From Charina bottae (taxonomy: Eukaryota; Chordata; Lepidosauria; Squamata; Charinaidae), in assembly GCA_023362775.1 (NCBI GenBank), contig JALMGJ010000003.1:183973725-184037724 (forward strand): a DNA stretch of 64,000 bases, given 5' to 3'. Position numbers and translations under genes: made by a program. The notes under the pieces are model-generated. The model searched no databases and was not told where the DNA came from. It saw only the letters and a list, made by a program, of their open reading frames with translations. Below are positions 10,530-20,348 of the stretch, piece by piece. Each line of letters opens with the position of its first letter. Position 1 is the first letter of the stretch.

Positions 10530-10831
10530 AGCGACAACAATTGAAGCAGGAACAGTCTCCCAGCCGACTTTGTAGCACCCAGGAACTTTTAGAAAACGGG
10601 TGCCCCGTGCTTGACAGGATCATTGGGGATTGCGTTACCGGCATGCAGTTAATTGCCTATGAAAACCTGGAGGGGAAGAACTCTTCCAGACTCATGGGCA
10701 AATTAGACTATTCCCAGTCCCTCCTCTTGTCACTGTTAATTTACTTGTCCTTAAGAAAGATTGATTTAGGCATTTTCTGGAAATGCATTTCCCTGAAAGG
10801 TCTCAGGTTTATTCTAAGTGGATGCAATTGA
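10530..10831 (+). other. Weak candidate exon, unrecognised
   Basis: A pyrimidine-rich run ending CCCCAATCCAG at 10529 resembles a splice acceptor. It is followed by an open frame that includes CSTQELLENGCPVLDRIIGD and keeps several CpG-containing codons. I do not recognise the protein. No good donor site is visible, and the frame simply runs to a stop at 10829-10831, with later residues looking like ordinary intergenic DNA. It could be a short host exon, a fragment of an old element, or chance. Confidence 0.15.
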
Positions 10832-11604
10832 AGATCAAAGAACAGATCATCCCAATTTAATTGTGGCTCTGCTTGACCTATTGCAAGTACATTGATGCCA
10901 GTGCTTTGGATTTCAATGACTTAGCCCGCTCCAGATGGTGGGGCTTGGGGACCAAATTTGGGTATCTGTATTTAGCAGTGGTCTTTGCAGAGCCGGCTGA
11001 ACTTTTCTCTCTCTTCTGCACACACTGTTTTGAAAATAAATGAATAGAGAGGAGTGCATTTTAATTGAGGTAACCTTTAAAAGAAATCTCAATGGGCAAG
11101 AGCAGAGCTTTGAATATGGCAGCGCACTTATTGCTTGCACCCCACACAGGGAATCTGAAGTCATTGTGAATCTGTCTGTTGGGATTCTTTGTCATTTTCC
11201 CATCATGCGTTGGAGCTGGACTGAAATGATGCTGGGAATTACAAATACATTATGCCATGTTTGGATTGATTAGGGGACTAAAAGCACTTTTCAACTTTCT
11301 CTAGGAGAAAGTAGATTGCCTCGCTTTCTGCAGACTATTATTCATCTTCATCAAAACTAGTGAGGCAAATAAAAATCAAATAGGAATTAAACATGCCTTT
11401 TCCAATGCTTGTAATAAGGTTGTTAAAAAGAAGCCAGTGGGGCAACTATATTAAGCAAAAGGCATCTGTATGCAAGGAGTTTGTTACCTCAGCTTTAGTG
11501 CCATACAAAACTACTCTGGTAAACTTTATCAATATTGGAATGGAAACCTATGTCAGTTAAGGAAAAAGAAGCCCTTACTGGAGTCTGAAGGGGCTACTTC
11601 CTGG

Positions 11605-11680
11605 TAAGTAGTTCAAGGAATATGGCTGTAATTCCCCATTGGGGGAGATGGGCGGTTATATAAATTAAATAAATAAATTT
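11605..11680 (+). repeat. L2-clade LINE 3'-tail fragment
   Basis: CCCATTGGGGGAGATGGGCG followed by a TATATAAAT-type end and AAAT units closely matches the 3' terminus of the full-length L2 element at 37025-41463. Confidence 0.7.
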
Positions 11681-14600
11681 TAAAAAAATTACTTTGGTGT
11701 GTGGCTATGCTTTTGTGTGAGATGGATCTCTGTTTAATGGGGGGAAAGCCCCAGTCAAAAAAAAAATAATTGAGCAGAAAAACATACAGGAACATAAAAG
11801 AACCAATGCTACTGTAGATCTCTCCAAAGAGATCTGGTCTTCTGTTTCTACAGTGGCCCACCAAATGCCTGTAGGAAGCTCACAAGTAGGACATTGCCAC
11901 AACTGCACAGTCTCATTCATGTTCTCCAGGACCTAGCATCAAGTAGTCTACTTAGTATGGAGGCCAAATACTGCCATCCTGACTAGTAGATCATGTTGAT
12001 AGCATTATCTTCTTATTGTTCAATATGGTGGTCATCATTGCATTTTGTGGTGACAAATTCTTTAGTTTAACTATGCCTTTCATGAAGATGTGCCTATTTT
12101 CATCCCCCTATAAGTGCAAATACCTCTTTATCAATGCATATTTTTAAAAATCGTTATTCTGCCCCAGCTGTTAGCCCAACAATCTCCCAAGCATAATCCT
12201 GCCAAATCAGAGCAAGGAACAAGCAGCAAATATTGGTGTAAACTTTGAGCTGTTGATGTCATTGGAGGACTTCCTCCTAATACCAGTTCCAATTTCAGAG
12301 CAGAGTTCAGCTAGTAAGGAAAAGGCTCAGTTCCATCTTGTGTCTACTAAGATTGTGGTAGCCTTCCTAAATGATGCCAAGTTCAGTTTCATGAATCTGC
12401 ACACCAAGTAACAATGTAGTGTGGTCTTCAAAGAAGAAGTTTTAAAAAGGAGGAAATGTTCAACTTTCTAAAATAACCAAGCAACCTGGAAGCTTAGGCA
12501 GGGTAGAATGTGCAAGGCAGGACTCAAAACACTCAACATTTATCACTCAAAGAAAAGCAGTCCAGTTTCACGGAGTGCCAGATGAATTAAATTTTTCATA
12601 TTTTTTGGAATACCAAAAGGGTTTTATTAGAAGCATATGCATGTGCAATATTCTATGTCCATATAGTTTTTTCTGATTCATTAGTTTAATTACTCGTCCT
12701 GCTTTGAAACACCTGTCAGATTTTGTAAAAATTAGTAAAATTGTCACTGATGTAAAAAATCATACTTATTAAAAGCACCGTTTATCTGAGGGTTTTTTCA
12801 ATGATGGTGTTCACATTCCTATTCAGCCATGAAATTTACTAGTTGACTTTAGACTGTTTGTTTGTTGGAGGATAAATGAAAGGAGCATGTAGGTGCTTTC
12901 AGGGCTTAAAGGAAAGATACAAATTTAATAAATGGCTGACATATGTGTCCAAATCTGCAACTTTACTAACTTGGATTCTAGGATTTAGGCCAATCTTTTC
13001 TAATGGCAAAGCGGAAAAATAGCAGCTTGAAGCAGAGGTTTCATTTTCCTGATCCACAGATCCAACCAATTGCCAGTATGTATACTGCTCTGTCAAAAAT
13101 TTCCACTTAAAAGGAACTCATGAAATGTGTGTGTCTTCTACCCTGAGACTTTCACAAAAATAGTACTGGGGAACTGACTCAGAGGCTGATGGATATCAAT
13201 AAGTCATGATGGCAAGTAAGATTCATGAGTAATTTATCAATCCTGGGTCATCTACAGAAAGCATATTGAGTTCTGAAAGGATTCTTGTAAGTGGCTACTT
13301 TTATAGAGTGCAAAAAGGCTTTTGATTTAGCAAAATCATGTATTGGTTTGGAAGAAAGGCTGGAAAGAAAAGAAGTCTCTTCTAAAGTTTGCTGTTCCCT
13401 TAACATTCATTCATGTAAGATGGAACTTGTTGCTGAGAAATTTACCTTCACTTTTGCTAATGTGACTTGAAGATTACGCAACTAAGAGATTGTCCCCTAC
13501 TTTCTACAGAACAGAACTTCTTGATTCTGCTTTCAGGGCCATAGATATTTGGTAAGGTCACTTTCATTTTTTAAAAACAGACCTTGAACATTGCTTGGAC
13601 TTCCTGCTCAACAGATACTGCATGGCCATAAACAAATAAGTTACAAGCTTTTCACCTGGTTGTTCCCAACTTAACCCAGAAATGACATTTTTCTGTAAAA
13701 ATTCAGGAAACACTGGGTCATAGTCAATCTGAAGTTTTGAAAAAGTGAACTGCACCACCTAAACAGCTCTCCTGTCAGCCAAAACTCCTCCATCCAGTCT
13801 TTTCAAAGATTCAGTTTCAAGTTTCTCTCCCTATCATTTATTTAGTATATGCCGTAACGTAAATTACTCTCTTAAACAAGATGAATCAGTATTGTTGGCA
13901 CTCAGGAGAGAGGAGGGGGAAAATGTTCATTCAGTCTTTAAAGAGGAAAGATGATACTCAATTCTGCTCATATGGTGAAAATATTGTCTGAACAAGGTTA
14001 TGCTTCTCATGAATAGTATACATTCCAGAAATATAGTTAAGGAATAGTAGCACCTTAAATAATTTATGTTGCTGTGAATTTTCATATTGGAAATTAGCTT
14101 TAACTTATACAGATTAATCTCATGAATCTATTACCCTTTGAAAGTGTATTATTTTGCTCCTGACAGTATGGTCAACTGCATTTGATTTGTAAGGGGGCAT
14201 AAATGGCAAATTTTGGAGGCCAACAGAAGGGAAGAGATGAGCAATGGTGATTCTTGGCATTCTACTGGGTTTTATGGCAAAACAAAGATGGTAGAGTTAT
14301 TGATGGTGCCACAGCAGTTGTGTCATTATTCATCACAAATGATGATGTCATTGTGAGCCTGCCTTCAGAGGTATTGTCACTGTTTCTCTGTCCTGACTCT
14401 GGGGAGGACACTTGAAACCATGACTGGTAATGATGAATTCACTTTTGATCTCTCCCTATTTTTCTTTGTCAGTACATACATAGATGTTTCTTCCCCACAC
14501 ATCTTCCTTTTTTTAAAGCCATAGATATTTTATAAGGCCTAAAACTAAATGAACGACTTGGGCTGTATGTTTTCTTCTCCTGTGAAGTATTGGGAAAATA

Positions 14601-14931
14601 AATACTAACCAATGAAGTTTTATAGCATCATTCAACCAACCAATTTGCAAAGTTAAAATTGGATGGCCCATCATATTCTAAACATATAGTTCTGTTTAAC
14701 TTAGTAATGTGGCACATTTTTATTATAATCTGTTTGCCAGCCAGACTGATCACTTGAGCGCCTTGTCTAGTAGTGTTACTCCTAATTGACAATCTATGAA
14801 TATAATTTGAGTGAGTGCCTGCCTTTAACTCTGTCTTAGGTTATAAATGAGATGGTTCTGATGATTTCCAAGTATTATCTAATGAATCTTCAGCCACATT
14901 GCAGAACTGACAAGACAAGCACAGTTTAGAC

Positions 14932-15064
14932 CAGTGTTTTTCAAACTTGGCAACTTTAAGATGTGTGGACTTCAGCTCCCAGAATTCCTCAGCCAGCATG
15001 CTGGCTGAGGAATTCTGGGAGTTGAACTCCACACATTTAATGTTGCCAAGTTTGAAAAACACTG
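14932..15064. mobile_element. Near-perfect palindromic hAT MITE
   Basis: The whole 133-bp element is one inverted repeat, with CAGTGTTTTTCAAACTTGGC at the left end and its complement at the right. It is flanked by a perfect 8-bp duplication, GTTTAGAC (14924-14931, 15065-15072). The palindrome explains why both strands show frames encoding nearly the same peptide, which is not a gene. It ends in CAG/CTG as hAT elements do. Confidence 0.92.
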
Positions 15065-15072
15065 GTTTAGAC

Positions 15073-16304
15073 TCATGTATGGATGGCACACAGCACATCA
15101 AAACATTAGATGCTGCTGCACCAAATGTCTGCCACACAAAAGTGGGGGAAAGAGCTTAGCTGAATGTCTGCTACAAGAAAACCTGACAGGTAGCAACACT
15201 GCAGCTTTCAAAACACCTACTGCAGAGTATGTTGCACCAAGCAGATTAATTATGACTTTTTAAAAAATCCAAACATTGAAACATTTAACAGGTTTTTTTA
15301 ACTGATGGCCAAGAAAAGGCAAAGTTCCCCTCTTGAGCTGATTATTGGCAGGTATGTAGGTGCAGCTGTATGTGATAATGTTCTTTGCAAGGACATAAAA
15401 AGGGGTGGGGCATTGGCAATATGGCTGCAGTCACCAATTTTGACTTTTTTGACCTTGCCTGTGGAGGTACCTTACCATTTCAACTGTCTGGAAGAATCTC
15501 TTTACTCCCATACTTTGCTGCAAATTCCAGCAAAGGAAAAGTTGCAATTTAAGTAGTATTGAAGAAAGAGGGATATATAATTATCATGGGAATTATTGTT
15601 TACTGGTGTAGAGATATATATTGTGCATTATCCCACCCATCCCCACATAGATCAAATGTAATTTCCCAAGCTGTGCATGAAGTATCTGTATGCCGCACAT
15701 AGGATGTTTTATTTTTTAAAAAAGCTTTAGTGTTTCTTCCGTGATAATCACCTTTTAAATTGGGTGAAATAGTGTTGGGTTTTTCCCTGGAGCTGATATT
15801 CTTAGAAAGAGAACAGAAGAGAAAGCAATCCAACATCTAATGTATATAATCCTGATTTTTTAAAAAATAGTTCCCAATTTCAATTCATCATTAACAATAA
15901 TGCTTAATAGTCATTTAGCACCTGCAGTTTCCTGCCCAGTGCTCAGGACTGGAAAAATAATTGATCCTTTGCCTCCAAATCTTGACAAATTGGTTAAGTT
16001 TGCTACCTAAGGACACTTATCTTAGAGAGAAAGACCGCTAAATTCAATGGGACTGATTTCTGGGTCAAGAAATGCGTTGCCAGAATGTAATTCTTTATAT
16101 GCTTACTGTACTTGAAAGCGAGAGTCCATTAAGCATAATTGGGAGCAAGCCTGATTGCACTTAATAGGAATTTCTGCCATGTCAAAAGCCATAGGATGTC
16201 ATGGCAATTTGAGAACAGTAGTTCAAAGGAAGAGGCTCTAAGAAAATGGAACAATCGTAGCACAGCTTAAAATGAGTTGTAGTTTGTTTTTAAAGAATGC
16301 AACC
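15073..16304. other. Unannotated stretch
   Basis: No gene is recognisable. A block at about 15395-15465 (ATGGCTGCAGTCACC, TTTTGACTTTTTTGACC) belongs to a dispersed repeat also seen near 20500 and 62890. Confidence 0.45.
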
Positions 16305-16369
16305 CTGAGGTTTCCTTTCTGTTTTTTATTAGAATTTCACAGTACAATAAAAGTATAAATAAAAGTATA

Positions 16370-16472
16370 TATTGGGGGAGCTGGGGATGGCGACGGCCGA
16401 CAGGAAGCTCTGGCGTGGGCTGGTCCATGAAGTCACGAAGAGTCGTAAGCGACTGAATGAATAAACAACAAA
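16370..16472 (+). mobile_element. 5'-truncated Bov-B 3' end
   Basis: TGGTCCATGAAGTCACGAAG and AAGCGACTGAATGAATAAAC match the extreme 3' end of RTE/Bov-B elements, which end close to a SRTRLND* codon block and a short AAC tail. The copy is flanked by AAAAGTATA on both sides (16361-16369 and 16473-16481), a plausible target duplication inside the L1 3' UTR. Confidence 0.75.
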
Positions 16473-16636
16473 AAAAGTATAAAAATGAAAAGAAACATAA
16501 GAAAAAGTAAAAAAGAAAAGATTTAGAAAAAAGAAAAGAAGTGAAAAAAAGAAAGAAAAAAAAGAATTTTGACTTCCGCCCTTCTTTCTATTGAGTAATT
16601 ACCATCTTACTCTTTCCCTTCCTTCTTTAACTCTTT

Positions 16637-16957
16637 CTAATCCCCAAATCCATAAATCATCAGTTCTGTCCTTTCTTCTTTCAGCAAAAAGTGCATATAA
16701 GGCTTCCAATCTTTTAAAAAGGTCTTAATCATTTTTTCCCTGACCGAACTGGTTTCCCTGACCAAACTGGTCAACTTTGCCATTTCCACAAGCTTTATAA
16801 TCCAATCCTCTACTGTGGGTATTTCATTATTCTTCCATCTTTGTGCATACAATAATCTTGCCACAGTTACCATATACAATATTAGTTTTCCATATTTCTC
16901 TTCTAGTTCAGCATCCATAAAGCCCAATAAAAATATGGCAAGCCTGAGGTTTCCCAT
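16637..16957 (-). pseudogene. L1 ORF2 C-terminal fragment
   Basis: This 106-codon frame encodes the C-terminal tail of an L1 reverse transcriptase. EKYGKLILYMVTVARLLYAQ, the RWKNNEIPTVEDWIIKL block and KTFLKDWKPYMHFLL are in the usual L1 order. The endonuclease and RT domains are absent because the copy is 5' truncated, so the fragment cannot act. The apparent start codon is just the first methionine after a stop. Minus-strand 3' UTR follows downstream. Confidence 0.85.
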
Positions 16958-17103
16958 GGAGTGTTTAAGGCTACCAACGTGCTACATCTTTCCACAGTTC
17001 TCCCAAAATTTCCTACAATACCTATACTTTTTTTATTGTTTTAAAAAATCTTTTTTTAAAAAAAAACAATGCTAGGAAGCTAATATTATGCAAAACAAAG
17101 GCG

Positions 17104-17319
17104 AGACGATACCTCCCAAGAACAAGCAGTGGCAGACAGCGACCGGGATACAGGCGGGTGCGCGGCAGCAAGACAAGTCTGTACTTCTGGGGAACACATG
17201 GCAGTGGATGACAACTGGAGCGCAGACAGGTGTGCGGCAGCAAGGCAAGCCGGTACCTCCGGAGAACACGTGGCAGCGGATGACGACTGGAGTGCAGATG
17301 GGTGCGTGACAGCAAGGCA
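17104..17319 (-). repeat. Three tandem 72-bp units coding 24-residue repeats
   Basis: On the minus strand each unit reads as 24 codons starting CLA, with a CSPEV or CSWEV motif near its end. The unit length is a multiple of three and the frame stays open across all three, within a 176-codon frame (17086-17616). That frame has no ATG at its listed start (TTG), so translation from there is doubtful. Confidence 0.7.
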
Positions 17320-17616
17320 AGACTGAGATGCAGAATCTGGAGCGGCAATCACAGGGCAAGGCTCGGAAGCAGGAATCAAGGTGACAAGGGAATCTGGCTC
17401 AGAGGTGAGATCTGGGGCAGTGGCAGAGTTTGGCTCAGAATTGGGTTCTTGAGTGGTGGCGGCACTAGGCTCCGGCATGGGATCACACATGGTTATGGGG
17501 TCGTGATCCACGGAGCGCATAGGTACTTGGATCGAATGGTTGTCTCCGGCAACCGGCACTGGATGCGCTAGCCCTTTTATTTTCTGAGTTTTGCGCCATT
17601 TGTGGCCAGGAGCCAA

Positions 17617-17793
17617 TCAGGCCTCACGCTTCTCAGCCCGCCTTTCCCACATCCTTTGCCGCGTGCTGATAGGTGGAGGTGTTTCTTCTTCCGGGCTACC
17701 TCCAATCAGCGGCTCTGGCTCGGATTCAAATTTTGCGCCATCACAGCTTCTTCCTGCTATTGGCTCGTCTTCCTCCGACTCAGAATCCAGCAT
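17617..17793 (-). CDS. Small acidic ORF in GC-rich block, function unknown
   Basis: This 58-codon ATG frame begins MLDSESEEDEPIAGRSC and ends with a basic RRAEKREA tail before TGA. The ATG sits in a CpG-rich context, GCCGCCATG, which fits a vertebrate initiation site. It is too short for a confident family assignment. It overlaps the CCAAT-type elements of the LTR-like block and precedes the frame that carries the 24-residue repeats, but in a different reading frame. It may be the start of a retroelement gag-like product, a leader peptide, or chance in a GC-rich region. I do not recognise it. Confidence 0.3.
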   Translation of the reverse strand: MLDSESEEDEPIAGRSCDGAKFESEPEPLIGGSPEEETPPPISTRQRMWERRAEKREA

Positions 17794-17821
17794 GGCGGCG
17801 GGGCCAGGCTCGCTCCTGACA

Positions 17822-18453
17822 ATGTCAGAAGTTCTCTATGCACTACAATGCTCTCCTAAGATGTTCCCCCTTTTTTTCCTCATTTGAATGATGTGCAATA
17901 GTACTTCCAGTACTTAATTTTGGAGAACTTCCAAACTCTTCTGCACTCCCTTTGACTTGAAGGTTTCTATCCATAAAATCTCAGTACTTCTCTATGCTTG
18001 TTGAAATTAGCTTTCCTGAATTCTAATGTGCATGTATGACTATACTCTCTTTTTCTTTTTGATATCTTGAACACCAAGGTGACATGGTCACTTCTTCCCA
18101 AAGTTCCAATTGCTTTTCCCTGTTGAATTCTTTCCTGTTGGCTAGAATCAGATTAGGAGAGTCAAAACTCTTGTTTCTTCTTTATCCTTCTGGAAAACAA
18201 AACAGCAAGACAGGGCTATCTTAAGCTGATTTTGCTGTTTGGATAGTTAAAATGTCCTATTATTATTACTATGTCTCTTCTCTCTGAAACTTCTGTAATC
18301 TGGTCCAGTGGTTGGTAGTCTATAGTAGACACCCATAATAATATATTTGTTGTTTCCCCATGCTTGTATTTTTAATGCTTTCAAGTGGAACCTAATGCTC
18401 AGATTCCTGGATTTCTATACATGTGTGCATTTCTTTTCTTCCCCCTTCCCGCT
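17822..18453. other. Unannotated stretch
   Basis: No gene or repeat that I can name lies here. Confidence 0.45.
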
Positions 18454-18489
18454 CTCCTCCTCCTCCTCCTCCTCCTCCTCCTCCTCCTC

Positions 18490-18540
<51 letters not shown>
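18454..18540. repeat. (TCC)13(CTG)16 compound trinucleotide microsatellite
   Basis: Thirteen TCC units run directly into sixteen uninterrupted CTG units. The frames through it (poly-Ser/Cys or poly-Ala/Gly) are artefacts of the repeat. Confidence 0.97.
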
Positions 18541-18541
<1 letters not shown>

Positions 18542-18559
18542 CTGGCCTATTAGTGTGAG

Positions 18560-18618
18560 TTGACCTTGCATTCCATTCATGAATTCACTTTCAGACCTTG
18601 CATTCCATTCATGAATTC
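18560..18618. repeat. Short direct tandem duplication
   Basis: GACCTTGCATTCCATTCATG occurs twice about 32 bp apart, next to the trinucleotide repeat. Confidence 0.85.
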
Positions 18619-19070
18619 TGTCTGCCAGCTTTCAGTTATCCTGCTAAATCACATTTGCCATTCTTCATTAAGGCCTACTTACAGTTCTTCCTGTTTATCC
18701 CCCATACTTTGTGCACTTGCCTAGAGACACTCAAGTTGTTGGGTCATGTCACTTGATCTATTCCTTATTTTTACATGTTCATTATTGTGTACCATTTACA
18801 GACTCATTCTTGGTGCCAGGCATCACATTACTTCTGGGCTCTCTTTTCCTTCTCCCACAAGATTCAGCTTAAAGCTCTTGAAATTGGGTTTGCAAAGCAC
18901 CTTTTATTCATACTCTTACCAGGTGTCCATCTTTCATACATGCCCATTCATAACTTCATACAAATATTCAGCACAAGGCTACATATTAACATAGCAATCA
19001 CAATATTATGTCTATAATATGCTGGTGGCAGTATATAGACATAATGCATTGATATATTTTTAACTGTCAC

Positions 19071-19259
19071 AGCCAGTTTGGTGTAGTGGTTAAGATGCCA
19101 GGCTAGAAATCAAGAGACCATGAGTTCTAGTCCTGCCATAGGCATGAAGCCTTGGGCCAGTCACTGGCTCTTAGCCCTAGGAAGAAGGCAATGGCAAACT
19201 ACTTCGAAAAAATCTTGCCAAGAAAACTGCAGGGACTAGTCAAAACTGACTTGAAGGGG

Positions 19260-19318
<59 letters not shown>

Positions 19319-19319
19319 A
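19071..19319 (+). mobile_element. tRNA-derived SINE with (AAAT)n tail
   Basis: The copy begins AGCCAGTTTGGTGTAGTGG with an A box GTGTAGTGGTTAAG and a B box GAGTTCTAGTCC. It carries the TTGGGCCAGTCACTGG body and CCAAGAAAACTGCAGGG tail, then about fourteen AAAT units from 19261. This is the best preserved plus-strand member of the family in the window. Confidence 0.85.
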
Positions 19320-19839
19320 GTTAATTACATGGCAAAAGTAGGTATTTGATTTGCTTTTTAACTGACAATGCTTTTTAAGGACTGATCAGTACATTTATAT
19401 TTTGGAGATCTACATTTGTTAATCTAATTCCATTTGTCTTGTACCAACATAAAAAAGAAGTAATATCTTCTTGCATGCCTTAATTTCCCATAAGATATGT
19501 AACATTAAATTATCAGATTGGTACTGAACTGTCTTTGCCAATTAGAGCACAGATAAACCATAATGACTCATTATAGCCTACTTTTTTGTATTTAAACCAA
19601 TTCTAGCAGTAAATTAGCTAAAGGAATCTTTATTCATGTTGTCTATATTCTTGATACTTATTTTTAAAGTGCTCAAACAAAGCTTTCCTACTTTGGTGCC
19701 CTTAAATGTGTTAGACTTTGTAGCCAAAAGCCACAGAGGTTGGGGATTATGGGAGCTGAAGTCTATACACCTAAGGCCATCAAGTTGGAAAAGTTTGTCT
19801 TAAAAGAATAGGAATTGTGTTTGAAGCAATCTTTATTTT

Positions 19840-20178
19840 ATTTTTATTATTTTATTTATTTTCTATCCCGCATTTATTATTTTTATAAATAACTCAAGGT
19901 GGCGAAGATACCAAATACTCCTTCCTAACTCCTATTTTCCCCACAACAACAACCCTATGAGGTGAGTTGGGCTGAGAGAGAGTGCTGGGCCCAAGGTCAC
20001 CCAGCTGGCTTTCATGCCTAAGGCGGGACTAGAACTCTCAGTCTCCTGGTTTGCCATTGGCTCCTTCCTAGGACTGAGAGAGAGTGACTGGCCCAAGGTC
20101 ACCCAGCTGGCTTTCATGCCTAAGGTGGGACTAGAACTCTCCGGCTCCTAGTTTCTAGCCTGTTGCCTTAACCACTAG
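19840..20178 (-). mobile_element. Chimeric or tandem SINE pair with two tail types
   Basis: Two head/body blocks lie in tandem: both contain AAGGTCACCCAGCTGGCTTT. Read on the minus strand, the first unit (20178 to about 20050) starts toward the CAATGGCAAACC tail type. The second (about 20049 to 19840) ends in a different tail, CACCTTGAGTTATTTATAAA followed by GCGGGATAGAAAATAAATAA, which resembles an L2-type 3' end. Either one SINE inserted into the other, or template switching joined them. Confidence 0.7.
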
Positions 20179-20307
20179 TGAGATTCTTCTATTAAAGCTT
20201 AAGGTCTATTAAAACTTAACGTCAATATCTTCCAGAATTCCCAGCCAGGATAGCCTTAGGCAATGTTGACTGAGAATTTTGTGAGTTATCTATCTATGCA
20301 GTGACAT

Positions 20308-20348
20308 AGTCAGTCAGTCAGTCAGTCAGTCAGTCAGTCAGTCAGTCA
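20308..20348. repeat. (GTCA)n microsatellite
   Basis: About ten AGTC/GTCA units are visible. Confidence 0.97.

Larger units (their letters stand above)
9908..14923. other. Five kilobases with little recognisable content
   Basis: Apart from an exon-like stretch near 10.53 kb and an L2 tail near 11.6 kb, listed separately, I see no gene, RNA or intact repeat here. Confidence 0.45.
16305..16980 (-). mobile_element. 5'-truncated L1 LINE: ORF2 C-terminus and 3' UTR
   Basis: Read on the minus strand the piece starts with an L1 ORF2 C-terminus, continues into a T-rich 3' UTR and ends with TGTACTGTGAAATTC and an AATAAA motif. The 3' UTR resembles the plus-strand copy at 56390-56975, which ends CACTGTAGTTGCAATTTT and AATAAAATT. 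A Bov-B fragment sits inside the UTR. The 5' truncation is typical of L1 insertions. Confidence 0.75.
17080..17821 (-). mobile_element. GC-rich, CpG-rich LTR- or promoter-like block
   Basis: This block stands out from AT-rich flanks. On the minus strand it opens with TGTCAGGAGCGAGCC, resembling a TG-type LTR start. It then has CCAAT-like boxes (GAGCCAATAG, CTGATTGG, twice), a small acidic ORF, an AAATAAAAGGGC element and a longer frame ending in three 24-codon repeats. I suspect the 5' part of an LTR retrotransposon. The matching 3' boundary and target duplication were not found. A host CpG-island promoter is the main alternative. Confidence 0.4.

Noticed and set aside
14841..15159. ORFs on both strands sharing a peptide
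   Set aside because: They are a mirror effect of the palindromic MITE.
17086..17616. 176-codon minus-strand ORF as a full protein
   Set aside because: Its listed first codon is TTG, not ATG. I kept the internal 24-residue repeats as a repeat feature instead of calling a gene.
18347..18580. Poly-Ser/Cys and poly-Ala/Gly ORFs
   Set aside because: They are readings of the TCC/CTG microsatellite.
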